DNA of 60,076 bases from Planctomycetota bacterium (lineage in GTDB: Bacteria > Planctomycetota > Brocadiia > Brocadiales > Brocadiaceae): the NCBI GenBank assembly GCA_016873155.1, contig VGXX01000002.1, positions 1 through 60,076 on the forward strand, read 5' to 3'. Below are positions 16,810-25,737 of this stretch, one piece after another. Under the pieces are notes generated by a model. The model was not told the DNA's origin, ran no database searches, and worked only from the letters and a program-made list of their open reading frames with translations. A program made the position numbers and the translations under genes. The first letter of the stretch is position 1, and the number at the start of each line of letters is the position of its first letter.

Positions 16810-17763
16810 ATGGCAGCGAAAAAAGGACTCATATTTGTTGGAATTGTTTTAGGGTGTATGCCTTGCCTTTTCGGCAATGACGAAAAAATTGCTTCTGATA
16901 AAACAAATGGCTTGCCTGCAGCATCCCAAAAAGTGGATACAAGAATAAGTGGCGATATTGAAAGACCGTTGTTAAGACCCGTTGTATCCAAAACAGAAGA
17001 GGCGATTCCGAATTCAAATAATCGAAAAACTGAGGAATTGCCATCGGGTTCTAAAAAAGAAGAAGGTGTGGAAAGTCTATTGTCCCTTCTCAGAACCGAA
17101 AGGGAGAAACTACAGGGATTGGAAAATCAATATAGAAAAATAGGAAACAATGTGCTTATGGAACCAGACGGCGCCAAAAACGAAGATGGAGATATGAGTA
17201 AAATAACCGAATCGTTACCTGCTGCTCCAGAGAACGATCCTTTGCAATCGGGTAATATGCAGGCAAAAATCGGCACGTCAAGAGAAACATCCAAGGGAGA
17301 TTCAATAAAAAACGCAAAGGTAGAAGAGGGAAGTTCAACTGCGCGACTATACGTAATAAAAAATAATAAAAAATCAGAGTGGGACGCAAATAATACCAGA
17401 AATCAGCGGTTGGATAGGATACTCAAGAATGTGAGTCAACTGGATGTCGCAGAATGCTATTATAAACTATGTGAGTATGATAATGCACTCCAGATGTATA
17501 AATTATTTACTCCAAACAATACCTCTTCGGATCAATATATTTGGGCCCAATACCAGGTTGCAAACTGCTATAGGAATATGAAGAAATACGACATTGCCCT
17601 TGGCGAATATCAACGGTTTGTCAACCAGTTTCCTGAGAGCGATTTGACAGACCAGGCAAAATGGTATATGGAAGATATTGGTTGGTGGAAGGCCTGGTCC
17701 GAAAAGAATACCCTGGCCAACAATCAATTACTTACAGCATCGAACAACCGTGTATCCAAGTAA
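16810..17763 (+). CDS. Exported coiled-coil/TPR protein in a flagellar regulatory operon
   Basis: The ATG at 16810 (AAGG 8 bases upstream) begins with a signal peptide (MAAKKGLIFVGIVLGCMPCL, cleavage near FGND). It is preferred over the TTG at 16795. The middle is low complexity and charged with a short coiled coil (ESLLSLLRTEREKLQGLENQY), and the end (about 210-300) has TPR/YbgF-like repeats (VAECYYKLCEYDNALQMYKLF, QVANCYRNMKKYDIALGEYQRF). It is driven by a sigma-54 promoter and precedes the kinase/activator pair by 14 bp, so it is part of the flagellar regulon. I infer a periplasmic structural or assembly role alongside the TPR proteins at 11225 and 12322. No named family is recognised. Confidence 0.68.
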   Translation: MAAKKGLIFVGIVLGCMPCLFGNDEKIASDKTNGLPAASQKVDTRISGDIERPLLRPVVSKTEEAIPNSNNRKTEELPSGSKKEEGVESLLSLLRTEREKLQGLENQYRKIGNNVLMEPDGAKNEDGDMSKITESLPAAPENDPLQSGNMQAKIGTSRETSKGDSIKNAKVEEGSSTARLYVIKNNKKSEWDANNTRNQRLDRILKNVSQLDVAECYYKLCEYDNALQMYKLFTPNNTSSDQYIWAQYQVANCYRNMKKYDIALGEYQRFVNQFPESDLTDQAKWYMEDIGWWKAWSEKNTLANNQLLTASNNRVSK

Positions 17764-17777
17764 GTGAAGAGTACGGG

Positions 17778-19112
17778 ATGAAATATATGGAAAATACAAC
17801 AATAAGTGAATTTAAAAAAAACTGGGGGACAGAGCTTGCCTCTGCCTTTCATGTATTTAACGAGTATACCCTGAGACTTGAAGAATCTTACAATCACCTT
17901 CAAAACAGGGTTAAAGAAATTGATAAGGAAATGGCGTACACAAATGCCTGTTTGAAGGATAAGGTACAGGAGTTGGATAGCCTTACAAAGTATTCAAACA
18001 ACCTTTTGAGCAGTATTCACAGTGGTGTTATAGCGGTGAATTTAAAAGGTGAAATATCTACCATTAATAAGGCGGCAGAAAAAATATTAGGACTAGACTC
18101 ATCGTATGTGATGGGAAAGAAGATTGAGACCATTTTTAAAAATAGCGACGGCAGTGCGCCGTTATTGCTCCTGGCGCTCGAAAAAAGAAAAAATTGTATA
18201 GATGTGGAGCGAAAGATAGAAACGATTCGAGGGGTGTTAAAGTGGATAGAAAGCAGTGTGTCTTTAATTAGAGATGCTCATGAAAATACCATAGGAGCGG
18301 TAGAGGTGTTTAGAGACCTGTCTGAAATCAGAGAATTGGAGATGCGTCTGAGAAATGCGGATAAATTAGCTGCCATTGGCGCTATGGCGGCATGTATTGC
18401 CCATGAAATTCGCAATCCCTTGAACGGAATAGAAGGGTTTTCCGCATTACTTGCCCGTGACTTCGAAGATTCTGATCCAAGAAAGAAGTTAGTAAAAAAT
18501 ATTATACAAGGCACAAAAAATTTAAACAAGACGGTGACTGAATTGCTGGTATTTGCCAGGCCGCTCAAATTGAAGTCAAAAGACAATAGTATTTCAGAGA
18601 TATTGGACAGGACCCTTTTCTTTGTGGCAGAGGATATAAGACAAAAAGGCATTCATAATATTCGCATTCAAAAAGAATATAATTTGGATAATGATATTGT
18701 GAGGTGTGATCCGGAAAAATTACAACAGGCTTTTTTAAACTTGTGCTTAAATGCGATTCAGTCAATGACGTGCGGGGGAGATTTAACCGTGTTTACGCGT
18801 GTATTGGGAGGCGATTACCGTAATGAAGATATACAAGTCGGAATAAAGGATACCGGGGTTGGCATCAAAAAGGAACTGGTTAACAAAATCTTTGATCCGT
18901 TTTTTACGACAAAACAAGAAGGGACTGGCTTGGGACTGGCAATCGTGAACAAGGTCATTGAGGCGCATAACGGCAAAATATTTGTAGAGAGTGTGGAAGG
19001 CAGCGGCACCACTTTTACTATTAACCTGCCAAAAAATAATATTTACGATATCGATTCTTTTGACGATAGGTATTCACTAAATGAAGCATTGATACCACAA
19101 TTTTTATCATGA
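17778..19112 (+). CDS. Soluble PAS-domain histidine kinase (FlgS/FleS-like)
   Basis: The start is set at ATG 17778; an upstream extension would overlap the previous gene by 100 bp and encode unrelated sequence. The 444-residue protein has no membrane helix: an N-terminal coiled coil (about 20-75), a PAS domain (about 80-185, SGVIAVNLKGEISTINKAAE), an HisKA domain with H209 in IAHEIRNPLNGIEG, and HATPase_c (N-box near 324 in NLCLNAIQSM, KDTGVGI, GTGLGLAIVNKV). Cytosolic kinases of this layout (FlgS in Campylobacter, FleS in Pseudomonas, FlrB in Vibrio) phosphorylate a sigma-54 activator. The cognate activator gene follows after a family A repeat. The signal may be assembly of the export apparatus, as for FlgS, but this is inference. 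Confidence 0.88.
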   Translation: MKYMENTTISEFKKNWGTELASAFHVFNEYTLRLEESYNHLQNRVKEIDKEMAYTNACLKDKVQELDSLTKYSNNLLSSIHSGVIAVNLKGEISTINKAAEKILGLDSSYVMGKKIETIFKNSDGSAPLLLLALEKRKNCIDVERKIETIRGVLKWIESSVSLIRDAHENTIGAVEVFRDLSEIRELEMRLRNADKLAAIGAMAACIAHEIRNPLNGIEGFSALLARDFEDSDPRKKLVKNIIQGTKNLNKTVTELLVFARPLKLKSKDNSISEILDRTLFFVAEDIRQKGIHNIRIQKEYNLDNDIVRCDPEKLQQAFLNLCLNAIQSMTCGGDLTVFTRVLGGDYRNEDIQVGIKDTGVGIKKELVNKIFDPFFTTKQEGTGLGLAIVNKVIEAHNGKIFVESVEGSGTTFTINLPKNNIYDIDSFDDRYSLNEALIPQFLS

Positions 19113-19119
19113 TACATAG

Positions 19120-19245
19120 AGAATCCCCCTTAGAAAAGGGGGCTAGGGGGTTGTAAACTTGTCCTCATGAAAATGGGGAATAACCTGGGAAAAACACAAC
19201 CCCCTGAATCCCCCTTTGTTAAGGGGGACTTAAACGGAATAACTT
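19120..19245 (+). repeat. Dispersed palindromic repeat family A, copy 2
   Basis: Core of the family (AATCCCCCTTAG, GGGGGTTGTAA, CTTGTCCTCATGAAAAT, ACAACCCCCTGAATCCCCC, AAGGGGGACTTAAACGGAA) without the 5' TTGTATAGG leader. It separates the kinase gene from its regulator. Confidence 0.8.
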
Positions 19246-19274
19246 AAAATTCTATAATTCATCAGGGGAATAAA

Positions 19275-20669
19275 ATGAGTGTTGAAAAGATAATGGTAGT
19301 AGATGACGATTCATTAGGACGAGAATATCTTTGTGAAACACTAACGAGGGGTGGATATGAAGTTATATCTGCAGGCAACGGCCAGCAGGCAATAGCCAGG
19401 ATAAGCAAGGAACCTTGCGATGTAATTTTTCTTGATATGAAAATGCCGGGAATGTGTGGCATGGAGGTTCTGGAAAAAATAAAAAGCATTTCTTCTGAAA
19501 CGGTTGTAATCCTTATGACGGCTTATGGAACAATAGAGACCGCGGTAGAGGCAATGAAAAAAGGGGCATATGATTACCTTATAAAACCATTTTCACCGGA
19601 CCAGATAGAACTCTTGATTTCAAGGGTGAATGAACGGCAAAAGTTAATTACGGAGAACAGATATTGGAGATCTAATTCAAATATTGATGAAAAATTAAAT
19701 CCCGTGTTTAGCCGAAATTCCAAGATGGCCGTAATATACGATCAGATCAGGAAAATTGCCCAGAGTAAGGCAAGTGTCTTGATTCAGGGAGAAAGCGGCA
19801 CGGGGAAGGAACTCATTGCCCGCGCTATCCACGTACATAGTCCTCGCAGCGGGAATCCTTTTATTCGTGTCAATTGCGCAGCTTTGGCTGAAACCCTCCT
19901 GGAAAGCGAGCTGTTCGGACACGAGCGGGGCGCCTATACCGGAGCCGTTTCAAAGCATACAGGGCGCTTCGAATTGGCGAATGAGGGGACGCTGCTACTT
20001 GATGAGATCAGTGAAATATCTCCTAATATACAAGCCAAATTGTTAAGGGTTCTTGAAGAGGAGGAGATTGAGCGTGTAGGAGGCGAAAAGACGATAAAAA
20101 TTGACGTGCGGATTGTCGCTACGACGAATAGGAATCTCATGAATGAAATCCAAAAGGGCACATTTCGTGAAGACCTTTTTTATCGCCTGAATGTTGTGCC
20201 CATTTATTTGCCTCCTTTAAGAGAAAGGCGAGATGATATACCGCTCCTTGTGGATTATTATCTGAGAAAATATAGCCTCGAAAATAATGCCGTTGTGAAA
20301 TCCATAGACAAAGAAGCTATGGACTATTTGTGTCAGTATAATTGGCCGGGAAATATAAGAGAATTAAAAAATATTATACAAAGAGCAGTCGTCATGGAAT
20401 CACATGAGGTGCTGCAATTAGAGCAATTTAACTGTCTTTTTACGCATCAGGATGCGGAACGGTCTAAAAGCACATCAACCGCAGGAAAAGCTATTGAGGA
20501 TGTGGAAAGAGACTTAATTTACAGCACTCTGGAAAAAATGGGTGGAAATAAAACGAAGGCAGCAGAATTGCTTAAAATCACCACAAGAACGTTGAGAAAT
20601 AAACTCCATAAATACAATGCGGAGTCGAAACCTATCCTGGAAAGGGAAACTGTTTCCTGTGCGGAATGA
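19275..20669 (+). CDS. NtrC-family sigma-54 activator (FlgR/FleR/FlrC-like)
   Basis: A 464-residue response regulator: receiver (about 4-118, D54 in FLDMKMPG), AAA+ domain (about 140-375; Walker A GESGTGKE near 172, sigma-54 contact motif GAYTGA near 219, Walker B LLLDEISE, arginine-rich FREDLFYRLNVVPIYLPPLRER) and a Fis-type HTH (NKTKAAELLKITTRTLRNKLHKY). It is paired with the soluble kinase upstream and lies directly before the sigma-54 promoter of flgB, so it most likely activates the flgB and fliF operons. It is a paralogue of the activator at 7846. The two contact loops differ (GSFTGA versus GAYTGA). Confidence 0.92.
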   Translation: MSVEKIMVVDDDSLGREYLCETLTRGGYEVISAGNGQQAIARISKEPCDVIFLDMKMPGMCGMEVLEKIKSISSETVVILMTAYGTIETAVEAMKKGAYDYLIKPFSPDQIELLISRVNERQKLITENRYWRSNSNIDEKLNPVFSRNSKMAVIYDQIRKIAQSKASVLIQGESGTGKELIARAIHVHSPRSGNPFIRVNCAALAETLLESELFGHERGAYTGAVSKHTGRFELANEGTLLLDEISEISPNIQAKLLRVLEEEEIERVGGEKTIKIDVRIVATTNRNLMNEIQKGTFREDLFYRLNVVPIYLPPLRERRDDIPLLVDYYLRKYSLENNAVVKSIDKEAMDYLCQYNWPGNIRELKNIIQRAVVMESHEVLQLEQFNCLFTHQDAERSKSTSTAGKAIEDVERDLIYSTLEKMGGNKTKAAELLKITTRTLRNKLHKYNAESKPILERETVSCAE

Positions 20670-20775
20670 ATATTTTACCCGGTTGTGAAATGCAATTGTT
20701 TTACAAACGACAGAAATAAGCTGTGGTTGAAGCGCTTAGGCAGGATAATTAGGGATGCAGCGATTCTGTAGTAAA

Positions 20776-20791
20776 TGGCATTTATTTTGCG
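20776..20791 (+). promoter_or_regulatory. Sigma-54 promoter of flgB-flgC-fliE
   Basis: TGGCATTTATTTTGCG: GG and GC are 10 bases apart, with a TTTGC -12 box. It lies 25 bp before the flgB start and includes a good AGGAGGG ribosome site just downstream. Confidence 0.87.
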
Positions 20792-20815
20792 TTAAAATGT
20801 AAAAGGAGGGAAATT

Positions 20816-21193
20816 ATGAGTATTGGTATAGGCAAAAGCGCTGCTTTATTGGAAAAGATGTTGGATATTTCATCAATCAAACACAAAGTTATTGCAAATA
20901 ACATTGCCAACGTAAATACTCCGGGTTATAAGAAGATGGATGTGAGCTTTGCGGACCAGCTTGAGAAAGCTCTGAACGAAGGCTCTGTGAATAAATTTAA
21001 CGCTTTACAACCCAAGATTGTAATTTCAAAGGAAGATACGAGTGAATCCGTACGAAACGACGGTAATAATGTGGATATGGATAAAGAAGTTTCGTCATTG
21101 GTAAAAAATACTCTTTCGTATAACATTTACACACAATTACTGTCAAAAAAGTTTGAAGGTATAAAATCGGCAATAGAGAATTCCAGAGGTTAA
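20816..21193 (+). CDS. flgB: Flagellar proximal rod protein FlgB
   Basis: 125 residues, normal for FlgB. The N-terminus carries the rod-family motif KVIANNIANVNTPGYKKMDVSF, and the C-terminus ends NVDMDKEVSSLVKNTLSYNIYTQLLSKKFEGIKSAI, both diagnostic. FlgB is exported through the type III apparatus and forms part of the proximal rod. First gene of the sigma-54-driven flgB-flgC-fliE operon; the AGGAGGG site is 6 bases before the ATG. Confidence 0.95.
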   Translation: MSIGIGKSAALLEKMLDISSIKHKVIANNIANVNTPGYKKMDVSFADQLEKALNEGSVNKFNALQPKIVISKEDTSESVRNDGNNVDMDKEVSSLVKNTLSYNIYTQLLSKKFEGIKSAIENSRG

Positions 21194-21204
21194 AGGAGTA
21201 ATAT

Positions 21205-21648
21205 ATGGGTATAGATAGTATGTTTTCAGTATTCGATATAAGCGGTTCCGGACTTTCTGCCGAACGGGTACGCATGAATGTAATTGCCAATAATATCGCC
21301 AATGCTAATGCCACAGAGACGCCGGAGGGTGGTCCGTATCGTAGAGAACAGGTGGAGTTTTCATCATTACTCAATAAAACGATGAAAAACAGCGATATCA
21401 AAGGTGTTGAGAGATTAGGTGGCGTTAAGGTTCAGCAAATAGTAAAAAGCAAAGAACCTTTTAATAAAGTATACATTCCAGGCCATCCAAAAGCAGATGC
21501 AAAGGGTTTTGTGAATATGCCGAATGTGAGTGTTATGACGGAGATGGTGGACATGGTAACGGCATCGAGGGCGTATGAAGCGAACCTTGCAGTAATAAAC
21601 TCGTCAAAAGATATGAGCAATAAAGCGCTGTCAATTATTGGAAAATGA
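21205..21648 (+). CDS. flgC: Flagellar proximal rod protein FlgC
   Basis: 147 residues with the rod/hook N-terminal motif RVRMNVIANNIANANATETPEGGPYRREQ and the C-terminal MTEMVDMVTASRAYEANLAVINSSKDM, the usual FlgC ends. It forms the proximal rod with FlgB. It follows flgB by 11 bp with GGAG before the ATG. Confidence 0.95.
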   Translation: MGIDSMFSVFDISGSGLSAERVRMNVIANNIANANATETPEGGPYRREQVEFSSLLNKTMKNSDIKGVERLGGVKVQQIVKSKEPFNKVYIPGHPKADAKGFVNMPNVSVMTEMVDMVTASRAYEANLAVINSSKDMSNKALSIIGK

Positions 21649-21662
21649 TAGGAGACTAATCT

Positions 21663-21965
21663 ATGGGCGTTTCACCTATTAATAGCAACGGAAACATTCC
21701 GGTAAATAATGAATTTGTTAATTCTGTTGATGGAGAAGAGCAGAAATCATCATTTAAGAATACTTTAGGCGGCTTTATTAGTGAAATCAACGATCTTCAA
21801 ACAAAGGCTGATGCGAGTATCGAAAATTTCGCGACGGGAAAGGTTGAGAATGTTCATGAAGTAATGATTGCTATGGCAAAGGCAGAAGTCAGTTTTAAAT
21901 TTATGATGGAGGCACGCAACAAACTCGTTGAAACGTATAAAGAAGTAATGCGTATGCAAATGTAG
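21663..21965 (+). CDS. fliE: Flagellar MS-ring/rod junction protein FliE
   Basis: 100 residues, typical FliE length. The C-terminal half (VHEVMIAMAKAEVSFKFMMEARNKLVETYKEVMRMQM) is diagnostic. FliE joins the MS ring to the rod and is the first exported substrate. Last gene of the flgBC-fliE operon; a palindrome follows immediately. Confidence 0.94.
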   Translation: MGVSPINSNGNIPVNNEFVNSVDGEEQKSSFKNTLGGFISEINDLQTKADASIENFATGKVENVHEVMIAMAKAEVSFKFMMEARNKLVETYKEVMRMQM

Positions 21966-21986
21966 AGACAGGTTTCAAACCTGTCT
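21966..21986. repeat. Short palindrome after fliE
   Basis: GACAGGTTTCAAACCTGTC is a perfect palindrome starting right after the fliE stop. A relative (CAGGTTTTAAACCTG) lies before fliA at 38322. There is no clear T-run, so attenuation is possible but a terminator is not established. Confidence 0.45.
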
Positions 21987-22112
21987 GTACTTATAAATAG
22001 TATACAGGGCATTCCTGGCAAATCCTCCTACGTTACAAATCTCCTCAAAATCGGATAAATTCCATTTCTTACCCAAGAATTGCGCGGGTAAATTCTTTGA
22101 ATAAAGGCGCCG

Positions 22113-22197
22113 TGTGACAAGTGACGGGCGGCGACGTTTTTCCCTGTCACTCGACACCCGTCACCGTCACTAAAAACCATGTTAAAAAAATATACAG
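22113..22197. repeat. Dispersed hairpin repeat (family G), copy 2
   Basis: GTGACAAGTGACGGGCG, GACGTTTTTCCCTGTCA, TCGACACCCGTCACCGTC and an AT-rich tail, parallel to 2728-2814. It lies in the fliE-fliF gap upstream of the sigma-54 promoter. Confidence 0.55.
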
Positions 22198-22341
22198 TGA
22201 GTCGTATTTTTATTGGAATTGTCAACTTCTGTGCGCGTGGGATTAAGTTATGAATAATGTTATCAATTATCGTGAACATGTAGTATTTATGCCCATAAAG
22301 CGTTAAGACTAATTTTACCCGAATAGCCTGATAAACCTTCT

Positions 22342-22357
22342 TGGTACTAAAATTGCT
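22342..22357 (+). promoter_or_regulatory. Sigma-54 promoter of the fliF operon
   Basis: TGGTACTAAAATTGCT has GG and GC 10 bases apart and a TTGCT -12 box. It is 62 bp before the fliF start and after the repeats of the fliE-fliF gap, so fliF starts a separate transcription unit. Confidence 0.83.
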
Positions 22358-22418
22358 AGGTCTTTATTTATAACAAAGCTAAATATTGATAAACAATTAA
22401 AAATGGAGATAAAAAAGA

Positions 22419-24056
22419 ATGAACCTCGATTTGAAGAATGTGATGGGGCAGATCGGCAATATCTGGAATGGAATCAGCTTATCGCACAAATTTATTATGA
22501 TCATGATGACAATGGGGTTCATAGGCGGAATCATTGGAGTGACACAGTGGGCGAGGAAGCCGGATTTTGCGCTTCTGTACGGAGAACTGGGGCCGAAAGA
22601 AAGCGGTGAAATTGTCGATGTGCTTAAAGAAGAAAATATTCCTTTTCAAATCCGGGGGAATGGGTCTGCGATAGCGGTCCCCAGTGAAAAAGTACATGAA
22701 ATGAGGCTCAAACTTGCAGGCAAAGGATTGCCGCGGGAGGAATCAGGGTATGAATTACTGGACAAGGTTGGCTTCGGTACCTCGGATTTTGTGCAGCGGA
22801 TAAATTATCGCAGGGCGATTCAGGGGGAACTTGCAAAAACAATCAGACATTTAGACTATGTAGAATGGGCGCAGGTGCATCTTGCATTGCCTGAGGGATC
22901 TCTGTTTGTAGAGGATGAAAAATCAGCGACGGCTTCCGTCATTTTAAAACTGAAAAGCAGGAGCGCCGGTGTATTAAGGCCTGAGCAGGTTGCCAGTATC
23001 GTTCATCTGGTAAGCGCAGGGGTTGAGGGGCTTAAACCGGAGAATGTTACCATCACCGACACCCGTGGAAACCTGCTTTCCAAGAAGGAACTACCCTCAT
23101 CGATGATTGGCGCTAGCAACGATCAGTTAGAGATGAAGAAAAAGATCGAAGACTATTTTGTAACGAAGGCCCAGGACATGCTGGAAAAGATTGTTGGCGC
23201 TGGTAAATCGGTTGTGCGGGTAAGCGCAGATTTGGATTTTAAGCATGTGGACGAGAAGCTTGTTGAATTTGATCCGGAACGCAGAGTCCCCAAAGTTCAA
23301 ACGGTAACAACAAGAGTATCGGGCGGTGCGCCATTTTCGGGAGGCGGTGTGCCTGGAATGCAGGCCAATCTTATGTCGCAATCGGGAATTATCCAGTCGG
23401 TCGGGTCTTCGGAGGAAGAAGAGACGGCTCAAACGCAATATGAGCTGAGTAAAACAGAACGGATTATTGCAGACCATGGGGCATCCTTAAAGAGACTGTC
23501 CGTGGCGGTGCTTGTTGACGGGATGTATGAAGACCAGAAGGATGAGGATGGGAAGGTTCAAAAAGTTTACAGTCCGAGGAATAAAGATGATATGGTACGA
23601 ATTGCGGCGCTTGTGAAGCAGGCGATCGGAATCGATGAATCGAGCAATCGTAATGATACTTTTGAGATACAAAACGTGCAATTTTATGAACCATCTTTTG
23701 AACAAGAAGATGCATCCTTGAAAAAAGAGCAGCAAAAAGAGTTCATGTTAAAAATGGCAAAAAACGGATCTCTCGCGATTACGGTATTGGTTTTTCTCCT
23801 CTTTGTGATGAGGAGTATGAAGAAACTGAAAAAGGCTAGAGCGGCAAATGAACAACATAACTTCTCAAACTACCATACATCGAATATGAATATGACGAAT
23901 GAGGGGATGGAAGATGAAGAAGAGGAAAAAGCAAATGACGTAAAACACGTAAGACTGCGCGAGCGAGTTGTTAAAGATATCAGAAAAGACCCTGGCGTAA
24001 CGGCAAGTTCATTAAAAAAATGGATTAATGCAGATATGAAGGCTATAAGTAAATGA
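22419..24056 (+). CDS. fliF: Flagellar MS-ring protein FliF
   Basis: 545 residues. There are two membrane helices, one near 28-46 and one near 447-467 (SLAITVLVFLLFVM), bracketing the periplasmic ring-building domains (FALLYGELGPKESGEIVDVLKEENIPF; YRRAIQGELAKTIRHLDYVEWAQVHLALPE). The cytoplasmic C-terminus (RLRERVVKDIRKDPGVTASSLKKWI) is the FliG-binding tail. FliF forms the membrane ring on which the export gate and C ring assemble. First gene of the large export operon, overlapping fliG by 4 bp. Confidence 0.96.
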   Translation: MNLDLKNVMGQIGNIWNGISLSHKFIMIMMTMGFIGGIIGVTQWARKPDFALLYGELGPKESGEIVDVLKEENIPFQIRGNGSAIAVPSEKVHEMRLKLAGKGLPREESGYELLDKVGFGTSDFVQRINYRRAIQGELAKTIRHLDYVEWAQVHLALPEGSLFVEDEKSATASVILKLKSRSAGVLRPEQVASIVHLVSAGVEGLKPENVTITDTRGNLLSKKELPSSMIGASNDQLEMKKKIEDYFVTKAQDMLEKIVGAGKSVVRVSADLDFKHVDEKLVEFDPERRVPKVQTVTTRVSGGAPFSGGGVPGMQANLMSQSGIIQSVGSSEEEETAQTQYELSKTERIIADHGASLKRLSVAVLVDGMYEDQKDEDGKVQKVYSPRNKDDMVRIAALVKQAIGIDESSNRNDTFEIQNVQFYEPSFEQEDASLKKEQQKEFMLKMAKNGSLAITVLVFLLFVMRSMKKLKKARAANEQHNFSNYHTSNMNMTNEGMEDEEEEKANDVKHVRLRERVVKDIRKDPGVTASSLKKWINADMKAISK

Positions 24057-25078
24057 AGACGGCAAAAGACTTAACAGGAATACAGAAAGTAGCCATCATC
24101 CTGTCTACCCTTGACGCAGATACTGCGGCAAATTTGATCAAGGAATTTGATGATACGCAAATTGCGGCGATATCCACTGAGATGACGAACTTTGATCGCA
24201 TTGATAAGGACCTCGTGGAGCAGGTGCTCAACGACTTATCCGGTGAATTAAAGCTAAGTAAAAAGGCCGTAAAGTACGACAACAATTCGTTCAAAAAACT
24301 TCTTGCAAAGGCCGTTGGTCCGCAAAAAAGCGAAGAAATTCTGACGAGTGTTGAGGAGGGGACTTTGTTTCCCGTGCCTTTTTATCCTCTCAAGGAATCA
24401 AGTGAGGAAGAATTGCTGCGCATACTCGTAGGTGAACATCCCCAAACAATAGCGCTTGTCCTGTCTTATGTCGATTCGCAGCGTGCGGCTAAGGTGTTGA
24501 TCCAATTTCCAGCGGAATTACAGGCAGATATCATTATGAGAATAGCGACGATGGAACCTCCTCCGTTGAAATTGTTATATCAGGTAAATGAAGTTGTTGC
24601 GTCGAAGGTGAAAAGTGACGACCGTCGCCAGAAAACACCGGCGAAGAAAAAGTTTAAACTTGCTTCAGAAATTATTGGCGGCATGGAAGGACCGGCGGAT
24701 AAGAATGTGGTTGATATGATAAGCCATAAGAATCCTGAATTGGCGGACGAGATTAAAAAATTATTGTTTACCTTTGAAGATATTATTTATGTGCAGGACG
24801 ATGCTTTTAGAAAGATTCTTACGGAAGTTGACAACGGTGTAATTGCCTTGGCGCTAAAAACTGCAAATGAAGAAGTTGCGAAGAAGTTCTTTAGCAACAT
24901 GTCTAAACGTGTTGGAGATGCTGTAAGAGAAGAGCAAGAGTTGTTAGGTCCGAGGCTTTTATCTGAAGTGGAAGCGGCACAACAACAAATTGTGGATGCT
25001 ATAAAACGACTTGAAGCAAAAGGGGAGTCTATTGTGAAAAAGAAGGGCGGAAAAGGGAGTGTTGAAAAATTCGTATGA
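24053..25078 (+). CDS. fliG: Flagellar motor switch protein FliG
   Basis: 341 residues. N-terminal FliF-binding domain (TGIQKVAIILSTLDADTAANLIKEFD), middle domain with the EHPQTIALVLSYVD motif, and C-terminal torque domain (FTFEDIIYVQDDAFRKILTEVDNGVIALALKTA; ERVGDAVREE-like segment KRVGDAVREEQELLGPRL). FliG transmits stator torque in the C ring. The ATGA overlap with fliF and ATGA overlap with fliH show translational coupling. Confidence 0.96.
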   Translation: MKTAKDLTGIQKVAIILSTLDADTAANLIKEFDDTQIAAISTEMTNFDRIDKDLVEQVLNDLSGELKLSKKAVKYDNNSFKKLLAKAVGPQKSEEILTSVEEGTLFPVPFYPLKESSEEELLRILVGEHPQTIALVLSYVDSQRAAKVLIQFPAELQADIIMRIATMEPPPLKLLYQVNEVVASKVKSDDRRQKTPAKKKFKLASEIIGGMEGPADKNVVDMISHKNPELADEIKKLLFTFEDIIYVQDDAFRKILTEVDNGVIALALKTANEEVAKKFFSNMSKRVGDAVREEQELLGPRLLSEVEAAQQQIVDAIKRLEAKGESIVKKKGGKGSVEKFV

Positions 25079-25737
25079 AAAACAAGAAAGTGTATGCGTC
25101 ACCGGATGTAAAAGGTATTTATGTATTACAATCGATACGATACCGAGGTGAGCCTCATCCTCTGGAAGCAACAGAACGGGAAGCAAAGAAAAAAAATGAT
25201 GAAAGTTTTAGGGCTATTGAAATAGCGAAGGAAGAGGCATACAAAAAGGGGAGGCTGGATGCTGAACAGGACTTTAAAAATGAAATGGAAAAAATAAAAA
25301 GCGAATGCGCGTCGTTAATGGCCTTGTTTCAGAATGCGGTAAATCAGCTTATAGATAAGCGAGAAAAAATATGGCAAGAAAGTGAATCTGAGATCATAAA
25401 ACTTATTCTGACCATTTCGGGCAAGATAGTCGGGGAAGAAATTCGTAACCATGGTAAAGACGTTATAAAATATGTGGTTAAAGAGGCTCTTTCCCATGTA
25501 AGCGGGAAGAAGATTGTTGCCGTGCGCATTTCACCCGATGATGCAAAGAAAATAAATTTATTGGAAGAGATAAAGTGGGTGGATCAGAATATAAAGATAC
25601 TGGAAGATGGCGCGATTACTTCCGGTGGATGTGTAATAGAGACGGATTTTGGGAGTGTAGATTGTCAGATAGAGACCCGTTGGGAAGAAATCAGAAAAGC
25701 CCTGGCGGGAAATAAAAATGAGCCAGCAGTGCATTGA
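25075..25737 (+). CDS. fliH: Flagellar export ATPase regulator FliH
   Basis: 220 residues with the charged coiled coil at about 35-80 (EREAKKKNDESFRAIEIAKEEAYKKG) and the C-terminal FliH/V-ATPase-E-like domain (SEIIKLILTISGKIVGEEI; GGCVIETDFGSVDCQIETRWEEI). FliH dimers bind FliI and dock it to the C ring. It overlaps fliG at the start and fliI at the end by 20 bp. The family is divergent in sequence but the position and tail are clear. Confidence 0.92.
   Translation: MKNKKVYASPDVKGIYVLQSIRYRGEPHPLEATEREAKKKNDESFRAIEIAKEEAYKKGRLDAEQDFKNEMEKIKSECASLMALFQNAVNQLIDKREKIWQESESEIIKLILTISGKIVGEEIRNHGKDVIKYVVKEALSHVSGKKIVAVRISPDDAKKINLLEEIKWVDQNIKILEDGAITSGGCVIETDFGSVDCQIETRWEEIRKALAGNKNEPAVH

Noticed and set aside
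17661-17777. Upstream extension of the PAS kinase
   Set aside because: It overlaps the previous gene by 100 bp and the extra residues do not resemble a kinase N-terminus.
23127-23477. Minus-strand frame over fliF as a gene
   Set aside because: Shadow of the clearly coding fliF on the other strand.
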